Positions 1 to 7,462 of a DNA stretch of 64,000 nt are shown in pieces (position 1 is the stretch's first letter; every line of letters begins with the position of its first letter). Source of the stretch: Pseudarthrobacter siccitolerans (GTDB lineage: Bacteria; Actinomycetota; Actinomycetes; Actinomycetales; Micrococcaceae); the NCBI RefSeq assembly GCF_030823375.1, contig NZ_JAUSXB010000001.1, positions 1,550,001-1,614,000 on the forward strand. The letters run 5' to 3'. A program made the translations under genes and the position numbers. A model generated the notes under the pieces. The model ran no database searches and was not told where the DNA came from. It saw only the letters and a program-made list of their open reading frames with translations.

Positions 1-772
1 CGGCCACCATCCGCCGTCGTACTGCCGTCTTAAGCGCGGCATGGACCGCATCCTGCCAGTCCGCAGCGGACCAGCCCGCGTGCTCCGCCCGCCGGGTGTA
101 GGAAGGCTTCCAGTATTCGCGGTCGTGCCAGGTCCCGTCGGGGCGGATGGTCCGGATGGTGGCGGCGGGCAACTTCTGGACGCCGCGCAGGATGCTCCGG
201 GGAGCCGGAACGATGGAGTGCCAGCTCAGGTAGTGGTGCAGCGCCACCTCGTCAATGGACGTGTCAATTCCGCCCGAGGCCACGAGCGCAGGCAGGCTCG
301 AGGCGAAGCGGAGCCTGCCGTGCAGGTGGGAAACGTAGACGGGCTTGATGCCCAGCCGGTCACGGACCAGGAGGACTTCCTGGCGCTGCGGATCGTACAA
401 GGCCACCGCAAACATGCCTACCAGATGGTGGACAAAGTCCTCCCCCCATTTCCGGTAGGCCTTCAGGATCACCTCGGTGTCGCTGGTGGTCCGGAAGGTG
501 AACTCTGGCTCAAGTTCCCGGCGCAGCTCCTTGTAGTTGTAGATGCAGCCGTTGAAGGTGATGGCCAGGCCGCCGTCATCCACCATGGGCTGGGCCCCTG
601 CCTCGGACAGGTCGATGATGCTGAGCCGCTGATGCCCCAGTGCAACCCAGCCCGCCTCCCACGTTCCCCGTCCGTCCGGTCCCCTCGACGTCATTGCCCC
701 CATTATTTTCAGGACCGCCTCCGGGGAGGCCTGTCTTCCGTTAAAGGCGATTTCGCCGGCTATACCGCACAT
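1..772 (-). CDS. Asparagine-synthase-type class II amidotransferase, probably N-acetylglutaminylglutamine amidotransferase (3' part off window)
   Basis: The protein starts at the ATG at 772 and begins MCGIAGEIAFNG. Cys2 is the nucleophile of the N-terminal glutaminase domain once Met1 is removed. RGPDGRG, ALGHQRLSIIDLS, FNGCIYNYKELRREL and SDTEVILKAY follow in the order usual for AsnB-type enzymes. About 257 residues are visible, covering the glutaminase domain and the linker; the ATP-dependent synthetase domain lies beyond the left edge. Segments such as FASSLPALVASGG and VPAPRSILRGVQKLP resemble amidotransferases that make the dipeptide osmolyte N-acetylglutaminylglutamine amide better than plain asparagine synthetase; this is from memory of the family. 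It begins 24 nt after the stop of the decarboxylase gene and is probably co-transcribed with it. Confidence 0.85.
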   Translation of the reverse strand, partial: MCGIAGEIAFNGRQASPEAVLKIMGAMTSRGPDGRGTWEAGWVALGHQRLSIIDLSEAGAQPMVDDGGLAITFNGCIYNYKELRRELEPEFTFRTTSDTEVILKAYRKWGEDFVHHLVGMFAVALYDPQRQEVLLVRDRLGIKPVYVSHLHGRLRFASSLPALVASGGIDTSIDEVALHHYLSWHSIVPAPRSILRGVQKLPAATIRTIRPDGTWHDREYWKPSYTRRAEHAGWSAADWQDAVHAALKTAVRRRMVA

Positions 773-796
773 GTTGCTGTCCTCGTTCCTTGCGAT

Positions 797-2275
797 TTAC
801 TGCGATCGGTGTGGTTCTTCGCGGACCACCCTGATGGTCTTGAGCGTCGGATCGGCGGGATCCGGCAGGACCATGCCCGCCTCCACGCCGCTTCTGAGGT
901 AGTCGATGGCGGCTTTGTTGATCCGTTCGCCGGGCAGCAGGATCGGGATGCCGGGCGGGTAGGGCGTAGCCATTTCGGCAGCGATGCGGCCCGGTGCTTC
1001 CTCGCAGGGGATGACTTCCACCGGCCCGAAGAACGCATCCCGGGGCAGCATCACCGTCTTCAGGTAGAGGTCCTCCTCGTCAGGAATGACGACGGCGGGC
1101 GGCCGGGGCAGGTCCGGGGCGGCTTCGGTGAGTGCGCGGAGCCCGCCCAGGAGGCGCTGCGCCGTTTCTTCATCATCAGAGATCGAGATGACGGCTTCGG
1201 TCCGCCGGTGATCGGTGGTGCCCATGTCGATGCGGCAGTTTTCCCGCAGCCAGTCCGTGGCCTGGAACCCGCTGATGCCAAGGTCGGAAACGTCGATCAT
1301 GATGTGGAGGATGTCCAGGTCATGGGAGGCCTCGGCGTGGACCAGTTCGTCTTCAAGGACATGCAGCCCCGGGAGCGCCTGGATGTCCCGGCGAAGTCCT
1401 TTGGCAAGTTCCAGTGCCTTGTCGATCAGGGCCTTGCCGTCCTGCACCATTTGCCGGCGCCACCCGTCCATCGCCGCATAAAGCATCACGTTCGCGCTGG
1501 TGGTGGACAGTACATCGGCACACTGGTTCAGGCGGACTGGGTCCACCAGGTTGCCCTGCAGATGGAAAATGGAGCCTTGTTCGAAGCCCAGCCCCATCTT
1601 GTGGACGCTGACCACGCAGATGTCCGCCCCTGCAGACATGGCCCAGGTGGGAGTGTCCGGGTGGAAGGGCAGCTGCGCCCCCCAGGCCTCGTCAACGATC
1701 AGCGGCTTGCCGCGCTTGTGGCAGATCTCCACGATTGCCTCGAGGTCCGCGCAGGTTCCGTAAGGGGTGGGGCTGACGATCAGGGCAGCCGAGGCGTCCG
1801 GGTACCGCTGCCACATCTCCTCCACGGTCTCGGGTGCCGGCGGATGGGCCAGCTTCAGCTCATTGTCCCACTTCGGCTTGATCCAGCGCGGCTGCAGCCC
1901 GGACAGCACCAGGCCCGACACCACTGATTTGTGCGCGTCCCGGCCGATCAGGAGATCGCCCTCGCCGCGGGTCACAGCCAGGATTGCGGCCTTTATGGAC
2001 AGGGAGCTGCCGCAGGTTGAGAAGAAGGCCATGTCCGCTCCCACGGCTTCGGCCATCAACTGTTCGGCTTTGGACAGGTAGCCGTTGGAGGATTTCCGGT
2101 CGTCCAGGCCTGAGGAGGCAACTACGTCGGACTTGAAGCTCTGCTCCCCCAGCACCTCCAGCACCCGCGGATCGACGCCGCGGCCCTGGCGGTGGGCGGG
2201 TGGCGTAAACCCGTACCGGTCGAGTTTCTGGTGTTCGGCCAGCGCGTCAAGCACCGGTGTTTCGTTCTGATCCAT
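797..2275 (-). CDS. Orn/Lys/Arg decarboxylase family PLP enzyme
   Basis: A 492-residue fold-type I PLP enzyme of the short SpeA/YaaO-like group, about the usual length (480-500). LIVDEAWGAQLPFH supplies the Asp that contacts the pyridine nitrogen and VVSVHKMGLGFEQGS the Schiff-base Lys in the SxHK context. The C-terminal group III decarboxylase domain is present (VEVIPCEEAPGRIAAEMATP then PPGIPILLPGERI). The expected reaction is decarboxylation of arginine, ornithine or lysine to a polyamine precursor; the substrate cannot be read from sequence. An ATG at 2275 preceded by GGGAGGA at 5-nt spacing is preferred over an in-frame TTG at 2287, because the ribosome binding site lies between the two. 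It follows the YbdK-like gene by 21 nt, in the same direction. Confidence 0.9.
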   Translation of the reverse strand: MDQNETPVLDALAEHQKLDRYGFTPPAHRQGRGVDPRVLEVLGEQSFKSDVVASSGLDDRKSSNGYLSKAEQLMAEAVGADMAFFSTCGSSLSIKAAILAVTRGEGDLLIGRDAHKSVVSGLVLSGLQPRWIKPKWDNELKLAHPPAPETVEEMWQRYPDASAALIVSPTPYGTCADLEAIVEICHKRGKPLIVDEAWGAQLPFHPDTPTWAMSAGADICVVSVHKMGLGFEQGSIFHLQGNLVDPVRLNQCADVLSTTSANVMLYAAMDGWRRQMVQDGKALIDKALELAKGLRRDIQALPGLHVLEDELVHAEASHDLDILHIMIDVSDLGISGFQATDWLRENCRIDMGTTDHRRTEAVISISDDEETAQRLLGGLRALTEAAPDLPRPPAVVIPDEEDLYLKTVMLPRDAFFGPVEVIPCEEAPGRIAAEMATPYPPGIPILLPGERINKAAIDYLRSGVEAGMVLPDPADPTLKTIRVVREEPHRSQ

Positions 2276-2296
2276 GTGTCCTCCCAAGATGGTTGT

Positions 2297-3430
2297 CTAG
2301 GAACTCTGGTCGCTGGCCAGCAGCGGTAAACCCCTTAGCTTCTGAAGCGGTGTGGCCGGCAGGCTGCTGATCCGGACGGCGTCGGAGATGACATCGCACA
2401 GGCTGCCCGCCTCGGCGAACGCTGTGCGCTGGCGGGCAGCGCCGGTGCCCCTGGTCAGCACCTGGAACAGCAAAGACTCCACAACATCGAACTCGCCTTG
2501 GCTCTTCAGCGCGGACTGGACATGGTCCAGCAGTGCCATGGCCACTTCGAAGGCGGGCCGGGGCTGGCTGGTCAGCGGGTCCAGCAGGTCGCCGTCAAGC
2601 CCGAAGCGGCCCGCCTGCCAGGAGGCAAGCCGGAGCTGCATGGCCGAGACCGGCGCGGGAGGCACGCCATCGCGCCACTGCCGCGCCGCCGTCTCCACAA
2701 GGCCCCGTACGAGGCCGGCGAGGAGGACGGCGTCGTCGGCAAAAAGGCAGACATCCCCCACCCGGACTTCGATGGTGGGGTGGCGGTGGCTGAGCCGCGC
2801 GTCAAAGTAGATTTGCCCTTTGTCCAGGAGCACTCCCGAACCCAGGATCTCGTTGACCTGCCGGTGGTAGGCCTCCGCGGAGCCAAAGATTTCGCACGGC
2901 CCGGCCGTGGGCCACCGATTCCACGCCTGGGAGCGGTAGCTTGCGTACCCGGAGTCCGTGGCGTTCCAGAACGGGGAATTGGCGGTGATGGCCATCAACA
3001 CCGGGAGCCAGATCCGGATCCGGTCCAGGACGGCCACACCTTCCTCGTCCGATTCAATCTCCACATGCACATGGCAGCCGCAGGTCAGTTGTTCCACTGC
3101 CGTCAGGCCGAACCGCTCGATCATCCGCTGGTACCGCACGCCCGGGCTGGTGGTGGATTTCACGGGAAGGGGTGACGTGGCAAGGGCAACTGACCGTGCC
3201 CCGATTGCCCGGGCCGTTGAATCCGCGCTCACCCGCCGCACGTTAATGTCCTGGGCAAGCTCGTCCAGGCTGATCCGCGGCAGCGTGCAGGTCTCAATCT
3301 GTTCCTGCTTCATCTCCCTGCTCAGCCCGTCGTCATCGCTCAGGCGCTCCAGCAGTTCGCCCAGCGGCACAGCATGCCCGTCAACGTCGTCGACAATGAG
3401 GAACTCTTCCTCAACGCCCACCCGGCGCAT
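2297..3430 (-). CDS. ybdK: YbdK-type carboxylate-amine ligase (GCS2 family)
   Basis: The 377-residue protein opens MRRVGVEEEFLIVD, the hallmark of the glutamate-cysteine ligase type 2/YbdK family. VEQLTCGCHVHVEIES and RHPTIEVRVGDVCLFADDA are later conserved blocks. Family members ligate the gamma-carboxyl of glutamate to an amine with ATP; the E. coli enzyme has only weak glutamate-cysteine ligase activity, so the amine acceptor here is open. It is the first gene of a tight run with the decarboxylase and the class II amidotransferase, which suggests that the acceptor may be a polyamine or amino-acid derivative (inference). A perfect 16-bp palindrome lies 141 nt upstream. Confidence 0.88.
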   Translation of the reverse strand: MRRVGVEEEFLIVDDVDGHAVPLGELLERLSDDDGLSREMKQEQIETCTLPRISLDELAQDINVRRVSADSTARAIGARSVALATSPLPVKSTTSPGVRYQRMIERFGLTAVEQLTCGCHVHVEIESDEEGVAVLDRIRIWLPVLMAITANSPFWNATDSGYASYRSQAWNRWPTAGPCEIFGSAEAYHRQVNEILGSGVLLDKGQIYFDARLSHRHPTIEVRVGDVCLFADDAVLLAGLVRGLVETAARQWRDGVPPAPVSAMQLRLASWQAGRFGLDGDLLDPLTSQPRPAFEVAMALLDHVQSALKSQGEFDVVESLLFQVLTRGTGAARQRTAFAEAGSLCDVISDAVRISSLPATPLQKLRGLPLLASDQSS

Positions 3431-3570
3431 TACCGCCGCCCCTTGGTGCCGGCATCTCCCCTGCCCGGCGTACGTCCTTTGACAGGAGAATAAACGATAA
3501 GGAAATTAGCCATCATTGCTCCTGGATCGAAACCCATGAAGCGTTGGCTTAACTTCAGTGTCTAAATCAT

Positions 3571-3586
3571 ACTAAGCATGCTTAGT
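3571..3586. promoter_or_regulatory. 16-bp perfect palindrome, candidate operator
   Basis: ACTAAGCATGCTTAGT reads identically on both strands and sits in an AT-richer patch of the 271-bp gap upstream of the reverse-strand ligase-decarboxylase-amidotransferase run. Size and symmetry suit a dimeric regulator of the MarR or TetR type. No regulator gene is adjacent, so the cognate protein is unknown. Confidence 0.45.
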
Positions 3587-3609
3587 TCTTGTCGCAAGCT
3601 GAAACACAG

Positions 3610-3660
3610 AGGACCGCCACGAACACCACGCACTGTGGCGCATTGGTTCAGGGCGGTCCT
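3610..3660 (-). terminator. Possible terminator of the gamma-glutamyl hydrolase gene
   Basis: AGGACCGCC (3610-3618) pairs with GGCGGTCCT (3652-3660) across a long loop that can form its own CGCCAC/GTGGCG hairpin. It lies 42 nt beyond the stop codon of the reverse-strand hydrolase gene. No U-tract follows, so termination is only suggested by position. Confidence 0.35.
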
Positions 3661-3701
3661 GCTGCTCGATAAGGGGAAATTTCCGTGTTAACCGGGGGTG
3701 G

Positions 3702-4520
3702 TTAACCTAGTACCGGCCCGGCGAGGCTGGCATTGATCTCCGCGGAGACGGGCGACACCGGTGTTGCCGGCACCAGCCGGGACAGGAACTTTCCGCGGGC
3801 TGCTTCCACAAATCCGCGGAACAGGCCGAAGTCCTCTGGCAGCTCCTCCGGGTGCCACTGGATGCCCATGGTGAAAGTATTGGCCGGGTATTCGATGGCT
3901 TCCACCACCTGGTCCTCGCTCCACGCAGCCGCAATGAGCCCCTCGCCCAGCTTGTCCACGGCCTGGTGGTGGGAGACGGGCACGGGGCCCGGGTTGGCGC
4001 CGATCAGCTGCTCGAGGCGGGAACCGGCTTTGATCTCCACCGGGATGCGGTTGAAGCTGTAGCCGCCGGGCTGGTAGAAGGCATTCCCAATCACATCGGG
4101 CAGGTGCTGGTGGAGGCTGCCGCCGAGCGTCACGTTCAGCAGTTGCTCGCCGCGGCAGATGCACAGCAGCGGAACGTCCTGCCGGATTGCCTCCTGGATG
4201 AGGGCCTGCTCCCAGGCATCCCGCTCGGGCCGCGGTGCGTCAGTTGCAGGGTGTGCTTCCTGGCCGTAAAGGGCGGGGTTGACGTCCCACCCGCCGGGCA
4301 CCACCAGACCGTCAAGCCTGCCGACGAGCTGTTCAACCATGCCTGCCATCACGGGTTGCGGCGGCAGGAGGATGGGCATGCCGCCGGCGGCGATGATCGG
4401 TTTCAGGTACGTCTCCGGCAGGAAAGCTGCACTAACCGTGCCGCAACCCTCGGTGCCAGCCTGCTCGAGGTAGGTGGTGAGTCCGATGACAGGTTTCATC
4501 GCGGCGTCGGTGGTGTGCAC
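3702..4520 (-). CDS. Gamma-glutamyl-gamma-aminobutyrate hydrolase-like (class I glutamine amidotransferase fold)
   Basis: The 272-residue protein has the PuuD/peptidase C26 layout. LVVPGGWDVNPALYG forms the oxyanion strand, DVPLLCICRGEQLLNVTLGG carries the nucleophilic Cys, and FTMGIQWHPEELPED supplies the catalytic His and Glu. PuuD hydrolyses the gamma-glutamyl bond of gamma-Glu-GABA in polyamine breakdown. The start is GTG at 4520, with GGAGGG six bases upstream; an internal ATG (residue 8) has no such site. It is a separate transcription unit upstream of the ligase-decarboxylase run, on the same strand, and may act on gamma-glutamyl products of that ligase (inference). Confidence 0.88.
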   Translation of the reverse strand: MHTTDAAMKPVIGLTTYLEQAGTEGCGTVSAAFLPETYLKPIIAAGGMPILLPPQPVMAGMVEQLVGRLDGLVVPGGWDVNPALYGQEAHPATDAPRPERDAWEQALIQEAIRQDVPLLCICRGEQLLNVTLGGSLHQHLPDVIGNAFYQPGGYSFNRIPVEIKAGSRLEQLIGANPGPVPVSHHQAVDKLGEGLIAAAWSEDQVVEAIEYPANTFTMGIQWHPEELPEDFGLFRGFVEAARGKFLSRLVPATPVSPVSAEINASLAGPVLG

Positions 4521-4614
4521 TGTGGTCCCTCCAGGAAGATCTAACTGTCTCCAATTTTAGGGCCGGGGGGCGGCCGGAATGTTTCGTCAGTGTCAATTCC
4601 AGGTGTCAGGACCA

Positions 4615-5430
4615 TCACACTTTTTTGGCCTGTTCCTCATCCCCTGGTATGACGCGGAATCGGCGGTTCCGCAGGGACGGGATGCGGGTCCGGACCGCCG
4701 CTATCCGCTCGGGCTCAAGCTGGGCAAAAACGACGCCGGGCAGCTCGCCGGCGTTGGCGATCACCACCCCGAACGGGTCCACCACTATGGAGTAGGCCGT
4801 GGCCAGCGGTCCACACTGGTTGGCCGTCACGACGTACGAAGTATTCTCGATGGCCCGGGCGCGCACCAGGGTACTAAAGTGGTCCTCCTTGCCCGGGCCG
4901 ACGATCCACATGGCGGGCAGCAGCAGGACGTTCGCTCCGGCATCCACCAGGTAGCGGGCACTCTCCGGGAACCTCACGTCGTAGCAGGTAAGCATGCCCA
5001 GGCGGAGCTGGCCGTAGGAGAGCAGGTCCGGCGGGTCAAAGGAGCCCTGGCTGGTTCCGTCACTTTCCCGGTAGCCGAACGCGTCGTAGAGGTGTATTTT
5101 CCGGTACCTGCCCTGGACAGCACCATCGGCGTCCAGGGCCACCAGGGTGTTGAACGGCAGGCCGTCGGGGTTGGCCTCGGTGGTTCCCACGACGACGGGC
5201 AATCTGAGGGCCCTTGCGAGGGCGGCGATACCGCTGATAAAAGGCCCGTCCAAAGGCTCCGCCACGTCCGCCAGGGCGGTGGGCGGTTCGTTGCCCGCGT
5301 AGAGGCTGGACTCCGGAAGCACCAGCAGGTCAGCGTTGCCCAACGCGGCAGCCTGCATCAGCCCGGCGATCTGCTGCAGGTTGTCCTGTGGCACTTTGCC
5401 GGCGCTGAACTGCCCGGAGGCGATCCTCAC
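4615..5430 (-). CDS. Carbon-nitrogen hydrolase (nitrilase superfamily amidase)
   Basis: A 271-residue protein with the Glu-Lys-Cys triad of nitrilase-fold amidases: LLVLPESSLYAG (Glu), GRYRKIHLYDAFGYRES (Lys) and LGMLTCYDVRFPESARYL (Cys). It resembles omega-amidase/deaminated-glutathione amidase-like members that hydrolyse small carboxamides; the exact substrate is not determinable. The start chosen is GTG at 5430, preceded by GGAGGA at 5-nt spacing. A longer frame to 5496 would add 22 residues of non-family sequence upstream of that site. It lies 94 nt upstream of the gamma-glutamyl hydrolase gene in the same direction and diverges from the TasA-like operon. Confidence 0.88.
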   Translation of the reverse strand: MRIASGQFSAGKVPQDNLQQIAGLMQAAALGNADLLVLPESSLYAGNEPPTALADVAEPLDGPFISGIAALARALRLPVVVGTTEANPDGLPFNTLVALDADGAVQGRYRKIHLYDAFGYRESDGTSQGSFDPPDLLSYGQLRLGMLTCYDVRFPESARYLVDAGANVLLLPAMWIVGPGKEDHFSTLVRARAIENTSYVVTANQCGPLATAYSIVVDPFGVVIANAGELPGVVFAQLEPERIAAVRTRIPSLRNRRFRVIPGDEEQAKKV

Positions 5431-5537
5431 TTCAGTCCTCCTGCCACCGGGAAACGGGCCCCTAGACAAAGCGTGGCACACGCGGGTCTGCGGCAACAGG
5501 TCCGGGCCCCCATGACCTGAGCAAACATCGAAGAACT

Positions 5538-5572
5538 CTTGACAAAACCTTGACCGATTACGCCGGCGTAAT
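5538..5572 (+). promoter_or_regulatory. CTTGA direct repeat (11-nt spacing) and 16-bp palindrome upstream of the TasA-like operon
   Basis: CTTGA occurs at 5538 and 5549, exactly 11 nt apart, and is followed by the perfect palindrome ATTACGCCGGCGTAAT at 5557-5572. The 11-nt spacing is typical of tandem half-sites for OmpR-family response regulators; the palindrome suits a separate dimeric regulator. They lie 100-140 nt upstream of the TasA-like start codon and between divergent genes, so either side could be controlled. The overlapping TTGACA (5539-5544) has no convincing -10 partner. Confidence 0.4.
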
Positions 5573-5673
5573 TTGATCGACGCCGTGAATAGTTGCAGAT
5601 GCCAGGCGAAGTGAGCCTGGCTGAATCACCGGCCGGCCCGACTGGGGGTGGGCCCGTCGCAAAGGACAGATCC

Positions 5674-6273
5674 ATGGGCATCAGCATGAAAAGCACTCCG
5701 GGCAAGATTCTGGCTTCCGTCACACTGGTTGGTGCCGCAGCCGCCGTCGCGGGTCTGGGTACGTACGGCGCGTTCACCTCTACCACGAACGCGAGCCAGG
5801 AAGTGAAGGCCGGCAGGGTAGTCATCGAACTCGGCGGTACTGTGAACACCATCAGCAACCCTGTTGCCGGCCTGCTCCCCGGGGATTCTGTGGAGAAGTT
5901 CGTCACGCTAAGCAACACCGGCGACTCGGACTTCAACGCGGTGACTCTGACCACCACCGCCAGCACCGGCACCCTGCTCACGTCGGATGTCCTGAACGGG
6001 CTTCAGCTCACTGTTGAGGCTTGCAGCACCGACTGGGTGACAGTGGCAAACGGCCCGGACACCTGCGCGGGCTCCAAGACGGTGGTGGTGGCCAGCACTC
6101 CCATCCTCGGCACCAGGGTCCTTACCGCTCCGGCATCCCTTACTGCCACGAAATCAGATCGTTTGAAGATCACCACCTCACTGCCCACCAGCGCCGGTGA
6201 GGACTTCCAGGGCCTCACCAGCACGGTGAACTTCAAGTTCGACGCCACACAACGCACCGCCAGCGTCAAGTAG
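5674..6273 (+). CDS. TasA/camelysin-like secreted surface protein
   Basis: A 199-residue exported protein. MKSTPGKILASVTLVGAAA is a signal peptide, and YGAFTSTTNASQEVKAG matches the processing region of the TasA/CalY family, where a SipW-type peptidase cuts just before a short FT-rich strand. The mature part is Thr/Ser/Val-rich beta-strand sequence (LPGDSVEKFVTLSNTGDSDF) with two Cys. In Bacillus, TasA forms biofilm fibres. ATG 5674 is chosen because AAGGA lies 7 nt upstream; a longer TTG-started frame from 5593 puts a charged extension before the signal. The SipW-type peptidase gene follows 85 nt later. Confidence 0.8.
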   Translation: MGISMKSTPGKILASVTLVGAAAAVAGLGTYGAFTSTTNASQEVKAGRVVIELGGTVNTISNPVAGLLPGDSVEKFVTLSNTGDSDFNAVTLTTTASTGTLLTSDVLNGLQLTVEACSTDWVTVANGPDTCAGSKTVVVASTPILGTRVLTAPASLTATKSDRLKITTSLPTSAGEDFQGLTSTVNFKFDATQRTASVK

Positions 6274-6358
6274 CCCCTAATCTCCTGGCGGCGCTATGAA
6301 GCGGCGCCGCCAGTGAATCTTCCCGCCTGACCTGCCTCTCCCTAAGGGCCGTACCGCT

Positions 6359-7015
6359 ATGAACACACTGACAGAGGTCCAAGCATCCGGCGCTGCAGGT
6401 GCCCCCGAACCGTCCCGGCGTCGCAACACCCCCCAACGCGATGCCGGGACTTCGGCGGAGACAGTGAGAACCACATCAGGTGCAGTGAAGGCTGCCGCCG
6501 GCAGAACGCTCAGTATCCTCAGCAGCCTGCTGGTCGCCCTCGCGGTAGCAGGCTTTTTCTTCCTTGCCGTCGGTCCACGCGTCCTGGGCTATCAGACCTC
6601 CACAATGCTCACCGGGTCCATGGCTCCGTTGATCAATCCGGGCGATGTGGTTGTGACAGTACCTACGCTGGTTGCGGACATCCGTGTTGGCGACGTCATT
6701 ACCTACCGCATCCCGGTGGAGGATCAGCGAGTGGAGACCCATCGGGTAGCCGAGATCCTGGCAGGTACCGACGGTTCCGCGGCGGTCCGCACGAAGGGGG
6801 ACGCCAACGACGGGGTTGACCCTTGGACCGCCAGTTTCCAGGGCGCAACCGTTGACAAGCAGGTACTTACCATTCCTTACGTGGGTCAGGCCATCCGTGC
6901 ACTTCGCCAGCCAGTTGTCCTGAACACCCTGATGTACGGCGCTCCCGCCGTCCTGCTCATCGGGCTGCTGGCATCGATCTGGCGCAAGGACCCTGAGCCC
7001 GAATCCAATGACTAG
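6359..7015 (+). CDS. sipW: SipW-type signal peptidase I
   Basis: A 218-residue membrane peptidase. The N-terminal about 55 residues are polar, then one membrane segment (LLVALAVAGFFFLAVGP) precedes MLTGSMAPLINPGDVVV with the catalytic Ser. Instead of the Lys of ordinary bacterial signal peptidase I, the second catalytic block reads QRVETHRVAEIL, with His as in the SipW/eukaryotic-type group. A second hydrophobic segment (YGAPAVLLIGLLASIW) is at the C terminus. It lies between two exported proteins that it probably processes. No strong ribosome binding site precedes the ATG at 6359, so the start is moderately uncertain. Confidence 0.85.
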   Translation: MNTLTEVQASGAAGAPEPSRRRNTPQRDAGTSAETVRTTSGAVKAAAGRTLSILSSLLVALAVAGFFFLAVGPRVLGYQTSTMLTGSMAPLINPGDVVVTVPTLVADIRVGDVITYRIPVEDQRVETHRVAEILAGTDGSAAVRTKGDANDGVDPWTASFQGATVDKQVLTIPYVGQAIRALRQPVVLNTLMYGAPAVLLIGLLASIWRKDPEPESND

Positions 7016-7457
7016 GCTGCAGATGAGCCGCACCGCCAAAGCACTTGGCGTAGTCCTCTGCCTGGTGCTTGCAATATCGCTGTCACCGGCGGCCAACGCC
7101 GCTTTCAACGCAAATGCAAAGGCCGCCGTGGGTTTCGCCACCGCGACGCTTCCGCCCGCAACAGATTCGACCCTTGCAGTGGCGGCAGTATGCGGCAGCA
7201 ACAAGAAATCGCTGACCCTGTCCGTCGGGGCAAAAGCTGCGATAGCTTACGCCAACGAGTTGCAAGTCATTGTTTCCAGTGGCGGCGTTTCCTCCACGAC
7301 CTACCAGGGCCTGTCAGAGAGCTCACGGACCTTCACTGCTGCCCAAGGTGGAAGTTCTGTTGTCTTCACCTATGAAATTCGGCCCCTTTACCGTCCCTTG
7401 GGCTCCACCAACTTTTGGCGGAGCCAGGTGCCATTCTCCGGAACCTATACCTGCTGA
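7008..7457 (+). CDS. Small exported protein of the TasA-SipW operon
   Basis: A 149-residue protein with signal peptide MSRTAKALGVVLCLVLAIS and an AANAAFNANAKAAVGFATATL processing zone that resembles the one in the TasA-like protein, so it is a likely second substrate of the SipW-type peptidase. The mature part is Ser/Thr/Tyr-rich, with two Cys (AAVCGS and the final TYTC) that could form a disulfide. It overlaps the peptidase gene by 8 nt, so translation is probably coupled. No specific family is recognised; it could be a minor fibre subunit or anchor. Confidence 0.7.
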   Translation: MTRLQMSRTAKALGVVLCLVLAISLSPAANAAFNANAKAAVGFATATLPPATDSTLAVAAVCGSNKKSLTLSVGAKAAIAYANELQVIVSSGGVSSTTYQGLSESSRTFTAAQGGSSVVFTYEIRPLYRPLGSTNFWRSQVPFSGTYTC

Positions 7458-7462
7458 AAAGC

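Noticed and set aside
41..1927. Long forward-strand open frame opposite the amidotransferase and decarboxylase
   Set aside because: It is the GC-rich mirror of two well-supported reverse-strand genes and has no family features or ribosome site.
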